Source: Muscardinus avellanarius (lineage: Eukaryota; Chordata; Mammalia; Rodentia; Gliridae). Taken from it: a stretch of 64,000 nt of DNA. The first letter of the stretch is position 1. Each line of letters starts with the position of its first letter. The stretch lies in the NCBI GenBank assembly GCA_963383645.1, contig OY726569.1:76168135-76232134 (forward strand), given 5' to 3'. The notes under the pieces were generated by a model. The model searched no databases. It was not told the origin of the DNA and saw nothing but the letters and a program-made list of their open reading frames with translations. Of this stretch, positions 57,640 through 64,000 are shown piece after piece. A program made the translations under genes and the position numbers.

Positions 57640-58720
57640 CAATAGTGAAGTATAGAGTGAAGGACATGTAAATCACCAAACATAAACAAGACAAATGTAA
57701 GGCCTGTGACAACACAGGTCTTTTGTGATTGAGATCAGCCCCCTGACCTTGCAGGTGGGTCTTTATTAGGATTAGCCCCCTAACCCTGCAGGTGGGTCTT
57801 AGGGGACAAATTCTGGGAAAGAATAAGGGTTACACCCAGGGTTTTTGGAGAATCTGGCTTTTAGAAACTCCTTTAACCCTTTCCATTTCTTAGGCTCTGT
57901 CCATCCTCCTCTATCTAGTAACTTCTTTGATCTGGATGGGGGACGAAGTTGGAGGCTCCAGCTTTCATACATGTAGTTGGCATGGGGGAATCCGTGTCCT
58001 GTACGTCTATGATGATCCAGAGGATTGCGATGAATGTCTGCCGGATTTTGTCTGCAATACCATCTGATGTCTGAACGCTTCAACCCTATTAAACACTTAA
58101 AATATATTTTAGCAAACAGGGCCCAAAAAGCAACATGAAGTTTTTAGATTTAATTGTCAGATGTACTCCTTTAGCCTCTGCCATCCTTTTAGGATAAACT
58201 TTACTTCATACAAAATGCTTTCTTATTCTCACAAGATTTCCTTTCTTTATAACCACCAAAACTTCATACCTGCACGTTTATTATATCTGTCTTTTGTTCT
58301 GTCATAACTATTTCTTAACCAGGTGGTGCCTTGCTGTCTCCGGGCAGCGCACATACTAAGTGCAAGGGTCAAGATTCTTCCTGGCCCTCGGCTCTATTGT
58401 AATGATTAGAATGAAGGTCAAAGATAGGGAGGAACTTTGCACCCCCTTCCGTACCTAAATTCTTTCACAGCACCTAAGTTCTGACTATACCAGCATGTTA
58501 CTGACACATTTTCCCTTCTGTCTTTTTTAGTCAATTTTATTATAGCTTGGAGCAAGGCAGGGAAAGTCTGAGGGCTCAGACACATTTTACCAGAAAATTT
58601 ATCCCAAAGTTCTGGTTTTTGAACTCGTTTTACGCCATTGGAGCCATAAGTATAGAATCATTACCAAAAGAACAATAGCTTATAATAGAATATCTAAGAG
58701 CAAGGAGTACTATGGCCAGG
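57640..58720 (-). other. Unidentified segment, possibly old antisense retroviral relic
   Basis: SINE-free. Its minus strand has a 94-codon open frame (57799-58083) rich in Trp, Arg and Pro, with fragmentary open segments further upstream, and the tandem duplication at one edge. I do not recognise any retroviral motif, so the idea is weak; it may be plain intron. Confidence 0.2.
57733..57803. repeat. 37-bp tandem duplication
   Basis: gatcagccccctgaccttgc... at 57733 and gattagccccctaaccctgc... at 57770, each followed by aggtgggtctt. Confidence 0.9.
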
Positions 58721-60417
58721 GACAACGCCCCCTCGGGGCTGCTTCCTTTAAGCATTGCCACATCATGCGTGCAGGGTGACACACGCAGACGCCGAGGAAG
58801 ACAAGGCAGTGGCAACTTTTCACATGCACTGGCCTGCCTGTCTACACTGCACTTGAATGTCACCCAGGTTCACACTCACAAGTCCAGACCGCCTTCGCCT
58901 TCACCCAGCCCTCCTTCCACCTCTCATTCTCACGTGTTTCCCGCCTTGGTGAATGGCTCCACCAGTATCTAGGGTTTCTACTCAATTTCCGCTGCGCTCT
59001 CACTCTCATCTCCACGCCCCACACCCAGGAACCTTCCAGGTCCCAGCTTCTATTGAGCTCCTCTTTTCAAGCTTCCACCTCATCCTGGCCTCAGAAGCTC
59101 TCATTTCACAGTAAGAATTTTCTCTTACCTGAACTGTTGCTGAAAGCCTCCGGATAATGATGAGCAGCCTCCTCCTGAAAGGGTGACCTAAGGGAAGTGG
59201 AGATGATCCTCACACTTTGCCTTCCCTAAGCCCTCCAGGATTCTGCATGGCATGAGGCCAAGTCCACCTCCTTGGCTGTGATGTAGTGACCCTGCGAGGC
59301 CTTCCCTTCCGTTTTCCCACACACGTCCCCGTCTGGAGGCATGTGAGTGACTGATCTCCAGAAGCCCACGTTGTCCTCAGTGCCTTCCAGTGCCGTGGCC
59401 TTCGTCCCTCTCCCACTCTCTCTCTCCGCAGCTGAACTCCCGAGCCGCCTCTGAGGAGTCACTTCTAATTTCTTCAAAACAGTCTCCTCCCATCTCTACC
59501 TCAGTTGCCCCTCTGGGAATGCTGACCTCCATCCAACTTCTTCATTCACAGAATTTATTGTACTTCATTTTTATCCTATTTGTTCATTTTTCCAACTCAG
59601 CCTGTCTTACTTATCTTTGGATTCCAAGAGCCAAGTACTCTGGCCTTTAATCAGCTCCTAATGAATAACTAAGGGCAGAAATTAATCAATTCAGGAACAA
59701 ATAAATGGGTTTTTTTGATAAAAATTAAAGCATAGTTAAATGCTTTGTAGCTTGATAAAACTATAATACTAAAGCTAGGTTTAAGTAGAACCTCTTTAAT
59801 TCTTTATTGGTTAATAGTATGTAGCTGGTAAAGCTTGTTAAAATTGACTCCACATGAAATGCAAATTCTTGGTTGAATCTTCTGTGTAAGCTTTTATATG
59901 GAACTGAATTACAATGTTTGTTATCAAGTAAGGTAGAAAAGCAGAGGGCCATCTTGACATGGCGTCACCAAGTTCTGATACATCCTCCCCCTCTTCCTGG
60001 GAGCTCTGGTACTCTGGCATTCAAATTGGGACAGGAACTGTTAGATGACTTTCCCAACTAGATCTGACTGCTGACCTGCCAGGGGCCTTTGCAGTCCACT
60101 TGTACTTCTTTGTGTCTGTTACATTTTACTCTTACTTTTACTCTTACTTTTCGGCAGCTATTACAGAGTTCATATTCTGTGCCAGGCTCTGTTCAAAGTC
60201 TTTTGTGTGAGCTTTCATAGTTAATGTGATGGCCCATTAAGTTGGCTGTTGTTCACTCCCTTTATGGATAAGGACACCCAGGAATTTCTGATTTTGTACA
60301 AAATCATTGCTTGTTAGTGGTGGAGTTGAGGTTAGCATCAGACGATCTGACTCCTAAGCTCCCATCGCAGTCAGCACACTTCGTGAACACACAGACAGCG
60401 CCCAGTAAATGCTAGCA

Positions 60418-60606
60418 AGCTGGCCATGGGGCGCATTATGGCCTGTAATCCCAGTACTTGGGAGAGTGAGTCGGGAGGATTGTAAGTTTGAGGCCAGCCT
60501 CAGCAACTTAGCAAGACCTTGTTTCAAAACAAAAAGGTAAAAATGGGTATAGCTTAGAGGTAGAATGTCTCTGGGATCACTGCCTAGTACCAAAATAAAT
60601 AATAAA
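60418..60606 (+). mobile_element. Dimeric SINE, sense
   Basis: agctggccatggggcgcatta head, cctgtaatcccagtacttgg, cagcaacttagcaagaccttg, gtatagcttagaggtagaatg, ctagtacc and an AAAT tail. Moderately diverged. Confidence 0.88.
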
Positions 60607-62084
60607 TTCACATATTTTAGCAGAGTGAGCATGTGCATATTTGTATGCCGAGGGGCCTGCAGCCTGAGTGGGGCAGGCCTCGCACTTCGGAGGCCTCGTG
60701 CTTGGCATAAAGCTCTGCCACCATCTTGGAATTTGGAGCGTTGTTCAAATAAGGGACCCACATTTTCATTATGTACTGAGTTCTGAAGTGAAGTAGCTGG
60801 TCTGGCCTCCAGTCAGTTTGTTATCCATCCTTCAGAATCCCCCTTAGGTGTGAACTTGAGTCAGGACGTGCATTCTCAAAAGGGTCCATTATCTCATGGT
60901 GAGAAGCATCTCTCTGTATCATCGCATTGATCCAGAGCATTCTTCCTGTTGTGAATCCAGCCCTGTTGTTGTAAGAAGCTTGTCAAAACAGGACTTCAGA
61001 TCCAGGCTGAGCATCTGATACATGGTGGGGTCAGAAGGTTTGCGACGGCTCTGTTCACAGAGCGTACACAGGAAGACATGAAGGTGGGGGGGGAGGCGCT
61101 GCCTGAACACAACATGCTTAAACACTAGTCTAGATAGAGCACTCACGTTCCATGGCACTGAATCACTTTAGAGTGAGAAAATTCAACGTAATTCTGGTTG
61201 ACAAACCTTGAGGAAGATAGAGCTGTAGCTTGTCCCATTCCCCAGGCGGATAGTGTCTTAATTGCTAGGTTGTGCTGGGATGCTGTGCCTAACCGTGGAC
61301 TTGGGCATCTCATTTGTCCGTCACTGCTGCCCTTTGAGACCCTGGATTGACTTTGCTCTCACCCACCATTGACGCCACATCCATGTCACACACATCCACG
61401 CAAAATTGTCGCCTTGGTGTAAAAAGTAGGAAACAAGTGTAATTAAGCCTAAATACTTAGGAAACGGTTTTGCCATGTACCCTGAGCATTCCTTACCCAT
61501 TGATTAATAAATTGTAATCTGTCGCAGTCTGGAGCCGTGGGTTTTAGTAAGTCTACTACTGTGAATTCTATCTCTGGAATCCTGTGGATTGATTCATGGG
61601 CGGGCTGGAGGGGCCAGGGTTATTTTAGTACAAATATGAGATATTTTTGGCCGTTCTCTTTTTTGTCCTGGTGTGAGAATACTTGTGGGAAAATGAGCTG
61701 ACATTGTTCTTGGACCTGCCCTTTGTAATGTCCAGTGCCTTCGACTCTGCGTTCGTGACATTGACATGCGTCACCTGTGATTGAAAAGCTGGCACCCAAG
61801 TGCGGTCCCCCAGCCAGCGGACGGGTTGTCTTCAGTGCTGAAGACTGTAACGCTTTCCGTTGCTTCCTTCCTGGTTCAGTCAAAAGTCCTGGTGTTTATT
61901 TCTGCAGAGGAAAGTAATAGGGAGCCCCAGAGGATGTATAAATATCAGTTATTTTAAAACCATCTCCCCATATCTTAACTGAAAATTTGAGAATGTAGGG
62001 AAGAAACTCATCTGAAATTAATGCTAAAAGGTTTTAAAAATTCCTTTGCGACAGCCACTAGAGTATTCTTTAAAAAGTTGGAGT

Positions 62085-62287
62085 TTTTTTGTTTTGTTTT
62101 GTTTTTGTTGTTGTTTTCGCTGGTACTAAAGCTTGAACCCAGGGTATTCTACCTCTGAGCTATACCCCCAGCCCTGTTTTACTTTTTATTTGGATCTTAG
62201 GGTCTTGCTAGGTTGCTAAGGCTGGCCTCAAGCCTGCTGTTTCCTGTCTCAGCCTCCCCAGTGCTGGGTTTACCATCACACCCAGCT
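62085..62287 (-). mobile_element. Dimeric SINE, antisense
   Basis: (TTTTG)n tail, gctggtactaaagcttgaacc, gagctatacccccagccctg, cctgtctcagcctccccagtg ... cacacccagct. Confidence 0.88.
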
Positions 62288-64000
62288 CAAAAAGCAGCAT
62301 TTCTCATATTCCACAGAGTTGAAAGATCTCATAGAAATTGAAAGAGGAATTAATCTTCATTCTCTAAACTTGCTTGGGGTTTAGAGAAACATCTAAACAT
62401 AAGATGTTTGGGGCCCTTTAAGACTAAAGCTGAGATCTTGATTTACCTCAAAAGAAAAGACTCTTGACCTTTCTCTAAATTCACCGGATACAGAAACCCT
62501 TAGAACAGATTACACTTGGGAGGTGGGAGGAGTGGGGCAGACAGGTTCAGGAGGTCAGTGGCCTCCTGTGGAGCCAGTGACTGGAATGCTCCCGGCTCTC
62601 ACCTCTTGCATGTGGCAGGGTAGCAGCCAGTCCAGCTTCCAGCAATAGCTGACCTCTACAGAGGAGCTTAGAAGTGGACTGGCAGCGCCCAGGTAGGTGG
62701 TGCCTCTTCTCCCTGATTAGGTCCATTCGCACATCTTGTGTGATGGCATCAATTTCAGAGTATTTGGAGAGAATAGTAAAGTAGTAAGTCACAAGAATAA
62801 GAGTTAATTCTGAGTTTTTCTTTGTCCACCCTACATGCACGTAAAGCAGTAAGAACATTTGGGTGGCATTCCATCAATTGTATGTGTGTTCTGTGTGTGT
62901 GAACAGTCAGGAAACAAAGACACTGTTGAGTTATACAAATGCAAAAAAGGGGTGGGAATGAATGTGGGCCTTCTGGAAATGCTATTTTTTCACTTTGGGA
63001 CAATTCCAGTAACCAAATAGAATTTTCTGATACATTTGCCAAATAAAAGAGCTGAGGTTGAGAATTAGCATGAGATAGCTTAGCATAATGGATGCTCTGG
63101 AGACAAGCAACCTAAAAGACAAATATAAGAATCCCACCTTGACTTTTCCTAAGGAACCAGGTTGTCACTTCCTCATGGAGGCATAACCATCTTACCATGC
63201 GCTGTAAATATCATTCGTTGGCATTACTTGTTTACCTGGAAGAGACTAAAGATCACCAGGCCCCAAACGTCCTCACATTACTGCCGTCTACCCCTGCCCC
63301 CACTAGTCCTAATAAATACCTCCTCCTCTTTGTAGTAGGAAATCAAAACAGCTAGAAAATGGAACTCTATCTGAAGGTTTTCTCTATTAGGTGCATATGA
63401 AAGGCAAATCCTTAGGCCAGAAAGGAGTGTCATATCTTGTTACATCTGGATTTATGCCATTCCTCAGTCCTTAGTCTCCTTTTTTTGTAATTTGCTTTCC
63501 CATCCTCCTCCGCTCCAATCTCCTTCCAGTTACTTTAGAATAAATTGTGAGAAATTTGGGGAATTTCTTAGAGGAGTATAAGGATATTCATCTTGTGGTG
63601 CCCAGATAATGTCTTGATGTTTTTCTCATCAAAACATGTTAGCCAAAGCCGGGATGAGCCAGCGTCCCACTAGTCTTTGACACACACACCTCCTACCCTG
63701 CCTCAGGGCCTGGCCTCCCAGGCCCTCACTAGCAGGCTCAGCACTTCTCAGGGTCTGCGCAGCAGGATCAAGATTGGTGGAGATGAAAGAAGCAGAGAGA
63801 CACAGTGTAGAACACTCTGCTCACACGAGTGAAGGGACACACACGTGAGTATCTCACGGACATATGTGACCATTAGCGCTTCCCCACTGCACAAGAATAA
63901 CTAGAAACGAACTACAAAAAGATGATTGGTGGCATGGTGGTTCTCGAGAAGCCTAGAAGCTCTGCCTCTTCTAGCTTCTCACCACATTCCCCGAAGGCCA

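Larger units (their letters stand above)
52750..64000 (+). other. SIPA1L1: SIPA1L1 intron after the last visible exon (partial)
   Basis: At least 11.25 kb of intron from a strong donor gtgagt, relatively poor in SINEs. Recognised: microsatellite 55313-55400, SINE 56335-56536, MaLR-type LTR 56788-57140, a 37-bp tandem duplication 57733-57803, SINE 60418-60606 and SINE 62085-62287. In 52750-55312, 55401-56334, 57141-60417, 60607-62084 and 62288-64000 I recognise no gene. 57640-58720 might be an old antisense retroviral relic, but I could not identify it. Confidence 0.85.

Noticed and set aside
1..64000. Search for CRISPR arrays, operons, tRNA/rRNA genes or a prokaryotic defence locus
   Set aside because: The sequence is mammalian intron. 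The tRNA-like stretches are ID/SINE halves, and the regular repeats are microsatellites or LTR tandem units, not spacer arrays.

Overview
The window is nuclear DNA from a rodent. It is AT-rich, CpG-poor intronic sequence packed with short interspersed repeats and with only six small coding blocks, each bounded by AG...GT splice signals. The commonest repeat is a ~200-bp dimer: a 7SL/B1-like 5' half joined to a shortened ID (tRNA-derived) 3' half. This is the B1-dID architecture known from squirrel- and dormouse-like rodents rather than mouse or rat. I would place the animal among sciuromorph-like rodents (a dormouse or a squirrel relative); the exact species cannot be read from this window. 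The only gene I can support is the middle of SIPA1L1 (SPAR/E6TP1), a GTPase-activating protein for Rap1/Rap2 found at synapses and on actin, on the + strand. Six consecutive exons (14277-14451, 24851-24954, 30574-30731, 43993-44566, 45600-45874, 52480-52749; 1,556 nt) join in one open frame with compatible phases. They encode most of the Rap-GAP domain including the predicted catalytic Asn-thumb, the segment after it, the PDZ domain, and the start of the Ser/Pro-rich region. Upstream exons lie before base 1 and downstream exons beyond 64000; I found neither in the window. All other sequence is intron. Layout: 1-14276 is 5' intron with SINEs, two fossil L1/HAL1-like stretches and old DNA transposons. 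14452-24850 and 24955-30573 are SINE-rich introns; the second holds a sense-strand L1 and a repeat-free block just before its exon. 30732-43992 is the largest intron and the most eventful: antisense L1 3' ends with a 5' inversion, a near-perfect nested hairpin at 35754-35882, a ~0.93-kb antisense solo LTR with 3 x ~150-bp direct repeats at ~38406-39331, and ~3.3 kb of SINE-poor sequence. 44567-45599 is a 1-kb intron one third filled by an old LTR. 45875-52479 holds ID, SINE and long microsatellite sequence. 52750-64000 is largely repeat-poor intron with one MaLR-type LTR. I see no microbial-type operon, CRISPR array or new protein system. The points of interest are structural: SINE-into-SINE insertions with readable target-site duplications, inverted SINE pairs beside exons, the nested hairpin, L1 inversion, LTR-internal tandem repeats, and an in-frame skippable exon after the PDZ domain.
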